From: Microcaldota archaeon
GTDB taxonomy: Archaea > Micrarchaeota > Micrarchaeia > Norongarragalinales > Norongarragalinaceae
NCBI GenBank assembly: GCA_016207165.1
Contig: JACQQD010000006.1
Span: 1 to 40,579, forward strand
Direction of reading: 5' to 3'
DNA length: 40,579 nt
Shown here piece after piece: positions 1 through 6,436 of this stretch. Position 1 is the first letter of the stretch. Each line of letters starts with the position of its first letter. A program made the position numbers and the translations under genes. Below the pieces are notes generated by a model. The model did no database searches and was not told the origin of the DNA. It saw only the letters and a list, made by a program, of their open reading frames with translations.

Positions 1-288
1 AAAGGAACGGCGGACCTGGTGTGCGCGCACAAGGCCGATCAATTGTACCCCGTGGTTTCGGCGGCATCCATTTTAGCGAAAGTCACCCGCGACGAAAAGC
101 TGCAAGAAATCAAGGAATTGGTGGGCGAGGACTTTGGTTCAGGCTACAGCCACGACGAGAAAACCATTTCTTTTTTGAAGAGGCACTGGAAAGACAAAAC
201 CCATCCCATCCATGGATTTGTGCGCAGCCAATGGGCGACGGCCAAGAACCTGTCAGTCAGCCAGTTCAAGTTGGACGAATTCGTGTAA
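1..288 (+). CDS. rnhB: Ribonuclease HII, 3' part only
   Basis: The window opens inside this gene, and the last 95 codons are readable from base 1. RNase HII cuts RNA in RNA-DNA hybrids and removes ribonucleotides misincorporated in DNA. The visible part has the family block YPVVSAASILAKVTRD, then the GSGYSHD segment, and near the end the FVRSQW stretch typical of archaeal RNase HII. The N-terminal catalytic acidic residues lie upstream of the window. The gene runs towards the channel-like gene on the other strand, with about 55 bp between the two stops. The family call is firm; the missing part is due only to the window edge. Confidence 0.93.
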   Translation, partial: KGTADLVCAHKADQLYPVVSAASILAKVTRDEKLQEIKELVGEDFGSGYSHDEKTISFLKRHWKDKTHPIHGFVRSQWATAKNLSVSQFKLDEFV

Positions 289-342
289 AAAGAGAAAAAC
301 GAAAAAAAGAGGGAATAGGGGCAAACGCCCCAAAATTCAAAA

Positions 343-1065
343 TCAAATGACGCGTTCCAGCGTCTTTTGCTTCTTCTTGGCTACAGCGGCAATGGTGTCT
401 TTGGTGCCCAAGCCGATGGCAATGGCCAATCCCAGGCCCAGCGCCAAGGCAGCGGCGCCAATCACCAAAAAGAACGTGGTCTTGAGGATGTCCACGTCCG
501 CGTTGGGAAGCACCAGCGGGAAGGCAATGACTAACGCCGTGTAGACGATGAACGCCTCCAACCCCAAGCCCACCAGCTTGGCAAACGGAGTCTTGGATGC
601 CTTGACGCGGTCGGTGATGTAGTCCCCGGCCAAAAGCGCCAACACCAAAACCGTCACGCCCTGGATTAACAAAGGCACGTAGCCGACAAACCAGCTGACG
701 AGGTTTTCCAAGAAAGCCAGTTGTACGACGTTGGCGGCCACGCCCAAGAAGACGGCGTACGTAATCAACTTGACGAAACTGCTTAAAATGCCTGTAACGG
801 TAAAGCCAAGCAACGCGTCATGGACGCCCCGTTTTTCAAGTTTGTGTTCAAGCTGGATGCCTTCCAGAAACGCGTGCAAGACGCGCACCAGGATGCGTCC
901 AACAATCCACCCTAAAACCAAGAAGAACAGGACGACGATAATGCTTGCCAGTCCGACCACGAAATCCTTTGCCACGGTGGAAACGGCTTGGGACAAGTTC
1001 GAAGCCAACAAACTCAACGATTCACTGATTAGGTCAGCCATACTTACTGAATCACCCGCAAACAT
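343..1065 (-). CDS. Multi-pass membrane protein of the MscS-TM (conserved TM helix) type
   Basis: A 240-residue hydrophobic protein with about five membrane segments, roughly residues 35-60, 90-115, 120-148, 165-190 and 195-220. The segments have the Gly-rich LVLGWIVGRILVRVLHAFLE pattern seen in proteins with the conserved TM helix linked to small mechanosensitive channels. It lacks the soluble beta domain of full MscS, so channel activity is not shown. The start may be the second Met (base 1041), because the first eight residues are polar and poorly conserved in character. The C terminus is Lys-rich and probably cytoplasmic. It stands alone, convergent with rnhB. The fold family is likely; the function is open. 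Confidence 0.6.
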   Translation of the reverse strand: MFAGDSVSMADLISESLSLLASNLSQAVSTVAKDFVVGLASIIVVLFFLVLGWIVGRILVRVLHAFLEGIQLEHKLEKRGVHDALLGFTVTGILSSFVKLITYAVFLGVAANVVQLAFLENLVSWFVGYVPLLIQGVTVLVLALLAGDYITDRVKASKTPFAKLVGLGLEAFIVYTALVIAFPLVLPNADVDILKTTFFLVIGAAALALGLGLAIAIGLGTKDTIAAVAKKKQKTLERVI

Positions 1066-1141
1066 AACGACATTAGCTTTTTAAAGGCTTCGAAAGGATT
1101 CGTTTTTTGACGAAGCCCCTTTCGTCCCGCTTTTCGGGCAT

Positions 1142-1151
1142 AGATTTAAAA
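1142..1151 (+). promoter_or_regulatory. Archaeal TATA box for rps8e
   Basis: The stretch agatttaaaa is an archaeal TATA-like element. A start site about 26 nt downstream would fall near 1172 and give S8e a leader of about 30 nt. No clear Shine-Dalgarno motif precedes its ATG. Confidence 0.4.
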
Positions 1152-1202
1152 CGACTTCTTTCCACAATGCGTTTTCTTCAATCTTGAGTTGGTTTCCTCA
1201 AT

Positions 1203-1598
1203 ATGGTTCAGTACCACAAGCGTTCCAAATCCAAGTCCTCCGGCTCCGGCGGGCGCCGCCGGTCGGCGGCCGACAAGCGCAAAGCGCATTGGGGCGGATT
1301 TTTCGCCCATGCCAAGCTGGGCGCCCAGCACGTCGTCAATGCGTTCCGCACGCGCGGCGGCCAAAAAAAAGCGGCCGTCCACCACGCGCTGTACGCCAAC
1401 GTCTCGGACGGCAAAAACGTGCAGAAAACCAAGATTTTGACGGTCAAGGATTCCCCGGACAACCGCCATTTTGCTCGAGAGAACGTGGTGACGCGGGGTG
1501 CCCTCGTCGAGACGGAATTGGGCTTGGCGAAAGTCACCAGCCGCCCGGGCCAGCATGGCGTGGTCAATGCCGTGCTCCAGGGCAAACCGAAAGCTTAA
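1203..1598 (+). CDS. rps8e: Ribosomal protein S8e
   Basis: A 131-residue protein of the small ribosomal subunit, found only in archaea and eukaryotes. Family landmarks are the basic N terminus (HKRSKSKSSGSGGRRR), the FRTRGGQKK block, NVSDGK, and the C-terminal core ENVVTRGALVETELG followed by VTSRPGQHGVVNAVL, which is close to diagnostic. Length is normal for the archaeal protein. It is followed after 56 bp by gar1, which has its own TATA box, so S8e is probably transcribed as a single gene. There is no sign of truncation. Confidence 0.96.
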   Translation: MVQYHKRSKSKSSGSGGRRRSAADKRKAHWGGFFAHAKLGAQHVVNAFRTRGGQKKAAVHHALYANVSDGKNVQKTKILTVKDSPDNRHFARENVVTRGALVETELGLAKVTSRPGQHGVVNAVLQGKPKA

Positions 1599-1620
1599 TA
1601 ACCCAAGACCATTAGCTTTT

Positions 1621-1628
1621 ATTTATAA
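1621..1628 (+). promoter_or_regulatory. TATA box for gar1-tfb
   Basis: The stretch atttataa is centred about 28 nt before the gar1 ATG at 1655. The transcript therefore starts at or very near the start codon, giving a leaderless or almost leaderless mRNA for gar1 and probably for the downstream tfb. Confidence 0.55.
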
Positions 1629-1654
1629 ACTTTTCGTTCCAGCGACTTTGTTGT

Positions 1655-1870
1655 ATGGCGTCCTTTCTTGTGGTGCGATTGACCAAAAACGGGTTTGCAT
1701 TGCTTGAGTCCGATGACGGCCTCCCGATCAAGTCGCGTCTGACGTTGTACCGGGGCAACCAGCCGGCCGCCGTGGTGGTAGACACCTTGGCATCGGTTGA
1801 GAAGCCCTTGTACTTGGCGGAACCCCGCGTTCCGCTTCTGGTGGGCGCCGTGCTGGAGTCCAAAAGGTGA
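1655..1870 (+). CDS. gar1: H/ACA RNP component Gar1
   Basis: A 71-residue small beta-barrel protein. Gar1 is part of the archaeal H/ACA ribonucleoprotein (with Cbf5, Nop10 and L7Ae) that pseudouridylates RNA. The sequence shows the pattern of an OB/reductase-like barrel, including SRLTLYRGNQPAAVVVDTLA and a VEKPLYLAEP segment that matches the Gar1 core. The strongest support is position: gar1 directly upstream of tfb is a recurrent archaeal arrangement, and here only 9 nt separate them. The protein is short but complete for archaeal Gar1. The L7Ae partner is encoded at 18609-18980. Confidence 0.8.
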   Translation: MASFLVVRLTKNGFALLESDDGLPIKSRLTLYRGNQPAAVVVDTLASVEKPLYLAEPRVPLLVGAVLESKR

Positions 1871-1879
1871 AACGGTTTC

Positions 1880-2785
1880 ATGAACGTAAAATGTCCGGAT
1901 TGTGGCAGCGAGAACTTGCGTAAAAGCGCGGTCCGCGGCGAAATTGTCTGCAAACAATGTGGTTTGGTCGTTGAAGAGGACCTCATCCAGGAGGGGCCTG
2001 AGTGGCGGGCCTTTGACGCGGAACAGCGCAATTCGCGCGCCCGGGCAGGAGCGCCGCTCAAGTACATGTCGCCGAACAAGGGTTTGGTCACGGAAATCGA
2101 CCAGTACAACCGGGACGTGCGCGGCGGCAAGATCGCTCCCTCTCAACAGGCTCAATTGTACCGCATGCGCAAGTGGCACAAGCGGGCGTCCATCTCCAAC
2201 AGCATCGAGCGGAACCTCGCCATTGCGTTGACGGAACTTAACCGGGTCGCGTCGCATTTGGGTTTGCAGGAAAGCATCCGCGAGTCCGCGGCGCTTTTGT
2301 ACCGCAAATGCGTGGAAAAGGGCCTCATTCGCGGCCGCCAAATCGAGTCGGTGGTGTCCGCTGTCATTTACGCCATCTGCCGCCAGTACGGCATTCCCCG
2401 CACGTTGGATGAGATTTCTTCCGTCGCCGAGATTCCCAAGAAGGAAATCGGGCGGACGTATCGGCTGATCACCCAGGAATTGGGCATCAAGGTGCCGTTG
2501 ACGAATCCCCAGTTCTACATTACGCGTTTCGTCACGGCGTTGAAATTGTCAGGCGAAACGCAGAAGAAGGCCGTCGAAATTCTGGAGCAGGCCATGCAGA
2601 AAGGCCTCATTTCTGGACGCGGGCCCATGGGCGTGGCGGCGGCGGCGGTGTACATTGCTTCGGTTCTCACCGACGAGCGGCGCACGCAGAAGGAAGTGGC
2701 GGACGTGGCCGGAGTCACGGAAGTCACGATTCGGAACCGGTACCGTGAATTGAAGAACGCGTTGGATTTGAAGGTTAGCATTTGA
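1880..2785 (+). CDS. tfb: Transcription initiation factor IIB (TFB)
   Basis: A 301-residue factor that binds TBP-TATA complexes and recruits archaeal RNA polymerase. Residues 5-27 form the zinc ribbon (C5, C8, C24, C27). The B-reader region follows at about 40-65 (GPEWRAFDAEQRNSRARAG). Two cyclin-like repeats occupy about 105-200 and 205-301, with the second ending in a helix-turn-helix-like tail (EVADVAGVTEVTIRNRYREL). It lies 9 nt behind gar1 and is probably co-transcribed. The odd feature is that the last 50 bp including the stop codon are duplicated 110 bp downstream with only silent differences, which suggests that the gene end has been replaced or targeted by integration. Confidence 0.97.
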   Translation: MNVKCPDCGSENLRKSAVRGEIVCKQCGLVVEEDLIQEGPEWRAFDAEQRNSRARAGAPLKYMSPNKGLVTEIDQYNRDVRGGKIAPSQQAQLYRMRKWHKRASISNSIERNLAIALTELNRVASHLGLQESIRESAALLYRKCVEKGLIRGRQIESVVSAVIYAICRQYGIPRTLDEISSVAEIPKKEIGRTYRLITQELGIKVPLTNPQFYITRFVTALKLSGETQKKAVEILEQAMQKGLISGRGPMGVAAAAVYIASVLTDERRTQKEVADVAGVTEVTIRNRYRELKNALDLKVSI

Positions 2786-2787
2786 TT
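2738..2787 (+). repeat. Direct repeat, copy 1 (3' end of tfb)
   Basis: This 50-bp stretch encodes the last residues of TFB (RYRELKNALDLKVSI) plus the stop codon. It matches 2848-2897 at 47 of 50 positions. The three differences, and a fourth just upstream (aac versus aat), all fall in third codon positions and are synonymous. Confidence 0.9.
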
Positions 2788-2811
2788 CGCGCACTCAACC
2801 GGGGGTGGGCC

Positions 2812-2844
2812 GACCAGTGAGGGGGCGGAGCCCCCTGGGTGGTC
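2812..2844. other. GC-rich hairpin between the two tfb tails
   Basis: A strong stem-loop: an inner 7-bp stem (agggggc with gccccct) around a 3-nt gga loop, and an outer stem starting gacca/tggtc with mismatches between. It occupies most of the 60 bp between the tfb tail copies. It could be a transcription terminator, a small palindromic element or the remnant of an inserted element. Confidence 0.6.
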
Positions 2845-2847
2845 AAT

Positions 2848-2897
2848 CGGTACCGTGAATTGAAGAACGCGTTGGACTTGAAAGTCAGCATTTGATT
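2848..2897 (+). pseudogene. Direct repeat, copy 2: orphan 3' end of tfb
   Basis: A second copy of the tfb gene end, with no start codon or upstream body. Read in the original frame it still encodes NRYRELKNALDLKVSI and a stop. The synonymous-only divergence shows that both copies evolved as protein-coding tails before being brought together. It is best read as the displaced original tail of tfb, or as a tail carried in by an element. Confidence 0.75.
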
Positions 2898-2935
2898 TTT
2901 TTTGGGCGTGATTCAAGGCCCGCATTTTTTATTCT

Positions 2936-3481
2936 ATGTTTGGGTTAGTCCTTGGCATGCGTCCTTTGTTCTTGGCTGTGTTGCTGGTTTTCCTGATTCT
3001 TTTTTTCGGGTTTGCCTTGAATTTCCGCATCGTGCAAAAACCGGTCAGCGACTGTACTCAGGACGGAGGATTCGGTTTGGTCAGTGCCTTGGGGGATTCA
3101 TGGCCGCTTGAATCCGGATTCATCGCGAAGGAAATCGGGTACGGGTTGCGCGAGCCGGTTTTTTACTCGATTGCTTACGATTTTTTTATGCATGAAAATC
3201 GAACCATTGATGCGTCGCGCGTGGTTGACGCATTGGCTTTGTACCGAGGTAATTCCATCCCGCCGGAACGCATCCGTTTTGCCTGCGGCGGGCCGGAATG
3301 CTCGGCCAACTACGTGTTGAATGAGAGCGGTTTTTCTCCGCGTTGCCTGTTGGAAAACTACTTCGTGGTGTGCGGGGCGAACGTGTCTGCCGGTGGCATG
3401 GCGTGCGTGGGCTTGTCGTCGGACCGGGATGAGGCCAAGAACGCGTGTCTGGATGCGTGCGGCTTGGCTGGACGGGTTTGA
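2936..3481 (+). CDS. Membrane-anchored Cys-rich protein of unknown function
   Basis: A 181-residue protein not assigned to any family. Residues about 8-29 form one strongly hydrophobic segment (RPLFLAVLLVFLILFFGFAL), which is either a signal anchor or a signal peptide. The rest is hydrophilic with eight cysteines (for example CGGPEC, SPRCLLENYFVVCG, ACLDACG), suggesting an exported domain stabilised by disulfides. Translation may start at the second Met (residue 8). The gene begins 39 bp after the orphan tfb tail and is followed at 57 bp by a small Cys-rich reading frame. Confidence 0.65.
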   Translation: MFGLVLGMRPLFLAVLLVFLILFFGFALNFRIVQKPVSDCTQDGGFGLVSALGDSWPLESGFIAKEIGYGLREPVFYSIAYDFFMHENRTIDASRVVDALALYRGNSIPPERIRFACGGPECSANYVLNESGFSPRCLLENYFVVCGANVSAGGMACVGLSSDRDEAKNACLDACGLAGRV

Positions 3482-3538
3482 TTTCGTCAACCGTCGCTTT
3501 GGATTTTGTTTTTAAACGTCGGCCGGAAGATTTGTTTC

Positions 3539-3670
3539 ATGAGCGACCCGAAAAAGACCAAGGAGGCCAAAGGCAAGTCGGTGGAAAAGCCGGTGCGTTG
3601 CGTGGACTGCGGGTGCCTGGTGTGCCGGTGCAAGCCGTCGTGTTGCGGCGGCGGTTGCGGCTGTTTTTAG
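3539..3670 (+). CDS. Cys-rich 43-residue microprotein
   Basis: ATG at 3539 opens a 43-codon frame. The first 20 residues are Lys-rich and charged (MSDPKKTKEAKGKSVEK), and the second half holds nine cysteines in 22 residues (C21, C24, C26, C29, C31, C35, C36, C40, C42). The spacing CVDCGC-x2-CRC then CC-x3-CGC resembles a metallothionein or zinc-knuckle type metal site. No family is recognised. Its stop overlaps the convergent gene's stop by 4 bp. The sharp split between a charged head and a Cys-packed tail argues that it is a real gene, but no expression evidence is available. Confidence 0.55.
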   Translation: MSDPKKTKEAKGKSVEKPVRCVDCGCLVCRCKPSCCGGGCGCF

Positions 3671-4293
3671 GGTTGAACGAATTGTTTCAAGAACCAAATC
3701 AAGTGCTTTCTAGCCATTTCGCCTTTCTGTCGCGCTTTGGCCAGTTGGCTTGGCGTCAACGTGATGTCACGAACGGGTTGCCTTGGAGCAGTTCGGGCCA
3801 AGCCGAGTATTTTGGCCAGAAACTCTCCGAAGCGGTCTCTTCGTTGGAATTCCCAGGTTTTTTTCAGTAATTCTTTTCGGCGCTCTTCGGATGCCACCGG
3901 AAACCAGTCTTCGCCTTTGTCTTGGACGTGTTGTTGAAGCTGTCGCAGAAGATTGTCGAACTCGTTTTTTTCGGCGCGGCTCAGGGTTTCTGGCTTGTCG
4001 TCGGTCCGCCGCGCCCAGAACTTGTCTTCGTGGACGAGGTGTTTTCCTCGAAAAACGCGGCGGTAGGTGGGCTGGTTTTCATGGAGGGCGCGGAAAACCA
4101 GGTGTTCGGCTCCATCCTCATCCTTGAAGTAGGTTACCGCCACCCCGCGGTGTTCGTCGGGCGCCCAGTGCACCAACGTGCCCAATTCCGGGTGCAGGTG
4201 CTGTAATTCAACAGGAAAAAAGTGGCCTTGGACGGCGGGAAGCGGGTATTGTTCCGTTTGGCGGATTGCCTCAATGATTTTTCTAAAGGGCAT
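3667..4293 (-). CDS. Conserved-looking hypothetical protein
   Basis: A 208-residue soluble protein with no membrane segment or signal peptide. I do not recognise the family. The first half is rich in aromatic residues and His (for example HFFPVELQHLHPELGTLVHW and a VTYFKDEDGAEHLVFRAL strand pattern), suggesting a small alpha/beta domain. Residues about 95-208 are highly charged and probably helical (SRAEKNEFDNLLRQLQQHVQ, then RKELLKKTWEFQRRDRFGEF). GC content and codon use match the chromosome. It is convergent with the microprotein and divergent from acylphosphatase, whose promoter lies just upstream. Confidence 0.6.
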   Translation of the reverse strand: MPFRKIIEAIRQTEQYPLPAVQGHFFPVELQHLHPELGTLVHWAPDEHRGVAVTYFKDEDGAEHLVFRALHENQPTYRRVFRGKHLVHEDKFWARRTDDKPETLSRAEKNEFDNLLRQLQQHVQDKGEDWFPVASEERRKELLKKTWEFQRRDRFGEFLAKILGLARTAPRQPVRDITLTPSQLAKARQKGEMARKHLIWFLKQFVQP

Positions 4294-4320
4294 GGCGATT
4301 GTTTTTTTCCGCGCACGTAA

Positions 4321-4328
4321 CTTATACT
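4321..4328 (+). promoter_or_regulatory. TATA box for the acylphosphatase gene
   Basis: The element cttatact is centred 26 nt before the ATG at 4351, so transcription is predicted to start at the A of the start codon (leaderless mRNA). This supports the downstream start over the upstream in-frame TTG. Confidence 0.5.
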
Positions 4329-4350
4329 TGTGGGTCTAATTTTTTTCTGT

Positions 4351-4647
4351 ATGAAGGCCTACTTGGTGATTTCAGGCAACGTTCAGGGCGTGGGCTACCG
4401 GTTTTTCGTGAAGTCCAAGGCCGACGAGCTGGGCGTGAACGGGTTTGTGCGGAATCGGAAGGACGGGGCCGTGGACGTTTTTGGGTTGTTTAAGGACGAA
4501 GAGCACTTGCGGTCGTTTCTGAAGGCGATTTTCCGGACGAGTTCCAGCGATTTCGGCTTGCACGTGCGGGGAATCAAGATTCACCGGGAAGACGAATCGG
4601 GTTTCCTGGACTTCGGTGGCTTTGCGGATTTCCAACTCCGTTTATGA
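4351..4647 (+). CDS. acyP: Acylphosphatase
   Basis: A 98-residue enzyme that hydrolyses acyl phosphates such as carbamoyl phosphate or 1,3-bisphosphoglycerate. The phosphate-binding loop is clear: GNVQGVGYRFFV at residues about 9-20 contains the catalytic Arg, and the catalytic Asn lies in GFVRNRKDGAVDVF at about 31-44. It is slightly longer than the usual 90 residues. The start was placed at MKAYLV because this gives normal length and the TATA box sits 26 nt upstream. It is a stand-alone gene. Confidence 0.93.
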   Translation: MKAYLVISGNVQGVGYRFFVKSKADELGVNGFVRNRKDGAVDVFGLFKDEEHLRSFLKAIFRTSSSDFGLHVRGIKIHREDESGFLDFGGFADFQLRL

Positions 4648-4696
4648 ATCCTTTAAGTAGGTTCGATTCGTTGGGTGTTTTGAGGGTGGTTGGTTT

Positions 4697-5038
4697 ATGA
4701 AGAAATCCAAGTCCGGTAAGATGGCGGAAGCCATGGCGTGCGAAGATTGCCAGCGTGATCCCTGTTGTTGTGAGAACGAATGCGAGTGCGGGCATGGTGG
4801 AGAGTCGTGTTGTGATTCTTGTGGGACGTGCGGTTCGGGTTGCGGGCCCATGCATGCGGGATGGGGTTTTTGGGAGTTCAAACTCAAGTTTTTGGCGGTT
4901 GGGTTGATTGGGTTGGGTGTATTGTGGTATTTGCGGAATGCGGGCGTGATTCCGGGTGACTTGTTTTGGCCTGTTGTGTTCGTTTTGGGCGGCTTGGCGT
5001 TGTTGGCCAAGTCTTACATGATGCGCCGTAGCTGGTGA
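4697..5038 (+). CDS. Membrane protein with a 12-cysteine N-terminal cluster
   Basis: A 113-residue protein of unknown family. Residues 15-49 hold twelve cysteines (15, 18, 23-25, 29, 31, 38, 39, 42, 45, 49), including CxxC units and a CCC run, with a His at 33. Two membrane segments follow at about 65-82 (LAVGLIGLGVLWYL) and 88-106 (LFWPVVFVLGGLALLAKSY). This looks like a metal-binding or redox head tethered to the membrane, but that is an inference from composition. Its 3' end overlaps the convergent trm1 gene by 25 bp. It resembles the nearby microprotein at 3539 in style (Lys-rich start, then dense cysteines). Confidence 0.65.
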   Translation: MKKSKSGKMAEAMACEDCQRDPCCCENECECGHGGESCCDSCGTCGSGCGPMHAGWGFWEFKLKFLAVGLIGLGVLWYLRNAGVIPGDLFWPVVFVLGGLALLAKSYMMRRSW

Positions 5039-6060
5039 ATGTTTGCATCGGTTTTCAGGCCCGTGGGCGCGTAGTGCGTCCGCGTGGCCTTGAACTTTTT
5101 CTTTCTTAATTTTTCAATCAGGGCGTCCATTTTGGGCGCCGGTTTTCCTACGTGGTGCACGTCGTAAAAGTACGGCGGACGGCCTTGCTCGTTTTCCAAG
5201 ACTTCAAGCAGGTGCTTCGTTTTTTCGTCGGGCGCGTTTTGCTTCATGGCGTTTAGGATGCGGACGTCGTTGACGTCGGAGACCCAAAGCGGGCCGGCGA
5301 CTTGGACGTTTTTGCATTTCAGGGGTTTCGTGTCGCGGGCCAAGGTTTCGGGGTCGAAATGGACGTGGCCGATGTGTGTGAGGCTTTCATCGGCTTTCTG
5401 CGCGCTTTTTTCGACCAACACCATGATTTTGGCGAAGTGGTCTTGGTAGAACGAAAAAAGCGGCGTGATGCCGGCGTCCTGCATGGCGGCTTGACGCGCG
5501 ACAAACCCCAGGATGATACGCAGTGCCAATTCGTGGGCAAAGTCCACGTAAAGCGGCGCCGCGTCGTACCGGCGTTGGGCCGGCTGGTTTTTTCTCCCGC
5601 ACAGCGTCGCCAAGTCGGTGGCCGTCACGCTTAGAATCGCTTTTTTGTGGCACGCGCGCAACGCGTTTTGGATGAAGGGGGCCGGAGTTCCAAAGGGATC
5701 CACTTCCACGACGTCAAAGGGCTTGGTCTGCGTGCAGAAGTGGTTGAATTCGTCGCACGCAAATTCGGCGTTCTGGACATGGTTTTGTTCCGCGTTTTTT
5801 CGGGCCAGTTCCAACGCCCTGGGATTGGCGTCCAAAAACGTGATGGCGTCCAACGGGTTTTCCAGTGCGTAGCGGATGCCGCGGATGCCAGTGGCGCAGA
5901 AACCGTCCAGAACGTGCCTTGATTTCAGGTGCGGCAGGGCCGCGCCCAAGGCGAGACTGGAGAGCGTCCGGTTGAACGCCATGCGAGGGTTGTAGAACAC
6001 AGATTCGTCGTCGGGGACGAGAATTTTCGCTCCGGCTTCCCGGATTTCCTTAAGTTTCAT
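5014..6060 (-). CDS. trm1: tRNA (guanine26-N2)-dimethyltransferase Trm1
   Basis: A 348-residue enzyme that makes m2,2G at position 26 of tRNA using S-adenosylmethionine. Motifs in order: YNPRMAFNR (23-31), the AdoMet site DGFCATGIRGIRYA (52-65), FLDANPRALELARKNAEQN (75-93), the active-site segment VEVDPFGTPAPF (118-129) and SVTATDLATLCG (144-155). The C-terminal part is the shorter archaeal version. It lies 45 bp downstream of rpl35ae on the same strand and is probably co-transcribed. The 3' end overlaps the convergent Cys-rich membrane gene by 25 bp. Confidence 0.95.
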   Translation of the reverse strand: MKLKEIREAGAKILVPDDESVFYNPRMAFNRTLSSLALGAALPHLKSRHVLDGFCATGIRGIRYALENPLDAITFLDANPRALELARKNAEQNHVQNAEFACDEFNHFCTQTKPFDVVEVDPFGTPAPFIQNALRACHKKAILSVTATDLATLCGRKNQPAQRRYDAAPLYVDFAHELALRIILGFVARQAAMQDAGITPLFSFYQDHFAKIMVLVEKSAQKADESLTHIGHVHFDPETLARDTKPLKCKNVQVAGPLWVSDVNDVRILNAMKQNAPDEKTKHLLEVLENEQGRPPYFYDVHHVGKPAPKMDALIEKLRKKKFKATRTHYAPTGLKTDANIHQLRRIM

Positions 6061-6105
6061 GAATAGGGGTTCAGGAGGTTTCGGGTGTTAAATCAGTTTG
6101 CGTTT

Positions 6106-6366
6106 TTAGGCGACGGAGACGTTGGTGCCAACGCTTTGGCCCGGCAGGCCTTTTTCGAATTGGGCGACCACTCGGCCTTTTCCGCCGTGAAGCCGCGTGA
6201 TTTTGCCTTTGATGGACTTTGGGGTTTTGCCGGGCGACTTCCATTCGACGTTTTTGCCCAAGAGTTTTTCCGCGTCTTTGCGGTCCTTGGCGCCCGCGTC
6301 CAGGATGTATTGGTAGTCGTAGACGGTGTGGCGTCCGCGGCGTGGGCTCACGATTTTTGCGTTCAT
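6106..6366 (-). CDS. rpl35ae: Ribosomal protein L35Ae
   Basis: An 86-residue large-subunit protein shared by some archaea and eukaryotes. The family core is present: GKITRLHGGKGRVVAQFEKG followed by LPGQSVGTNV. Length is typical for the archaeal form. On the minus strand a GAGGT ribosome-binding motif lies 8-9 nt before the ATG. It is divergent from the DHH phosphoesterase gene across a 70-bp spacer whose TATA element may serve both directions, and is probably followed in the same transcript by trm1. Confidence 0.9.
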   Translation of the reverse strand: MNAKIVSPRRGRHTVYDYQYILDAGAKDRKDAEKLLGKNVEWKSPGKTPKSIKGKITRLHGGKGRVVAQFEKGLPGQSVGTNVSVA

Positions 6367-6410
6367 GAAAATGACCTCTAAAAGTCGGGATTCTATCGTG
6401 GAAAGTCGGC

Positions 6411-6420
6411 TTTATAAATA
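6411..6420 (+). promoter_or_regulatory. TATA box for the DHH gene, possibly bidirectional
   Basis: The stretch tttataaata is centred about 26 nt before ATG 6443 and 21 nt before ATG 6437, predicting a leaderless transcript of the DHH gene. Its complement reads tatttataaa, so the same site could also drive rpl35ae on the other strand with a leader of about 23 nt that includes its ribosome-binding site. Confidence 0.5.
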
Positions 6421-6436
6421 ATGGGCTTTGGTGGTA

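Noticed and set aside
2515..2925. A minus-strand frame covering the duplicated tfb tail
   Set aside because: Its repeated segments come only from the DNA duplication read backwards; the plus strand is the coding strand of tfb.
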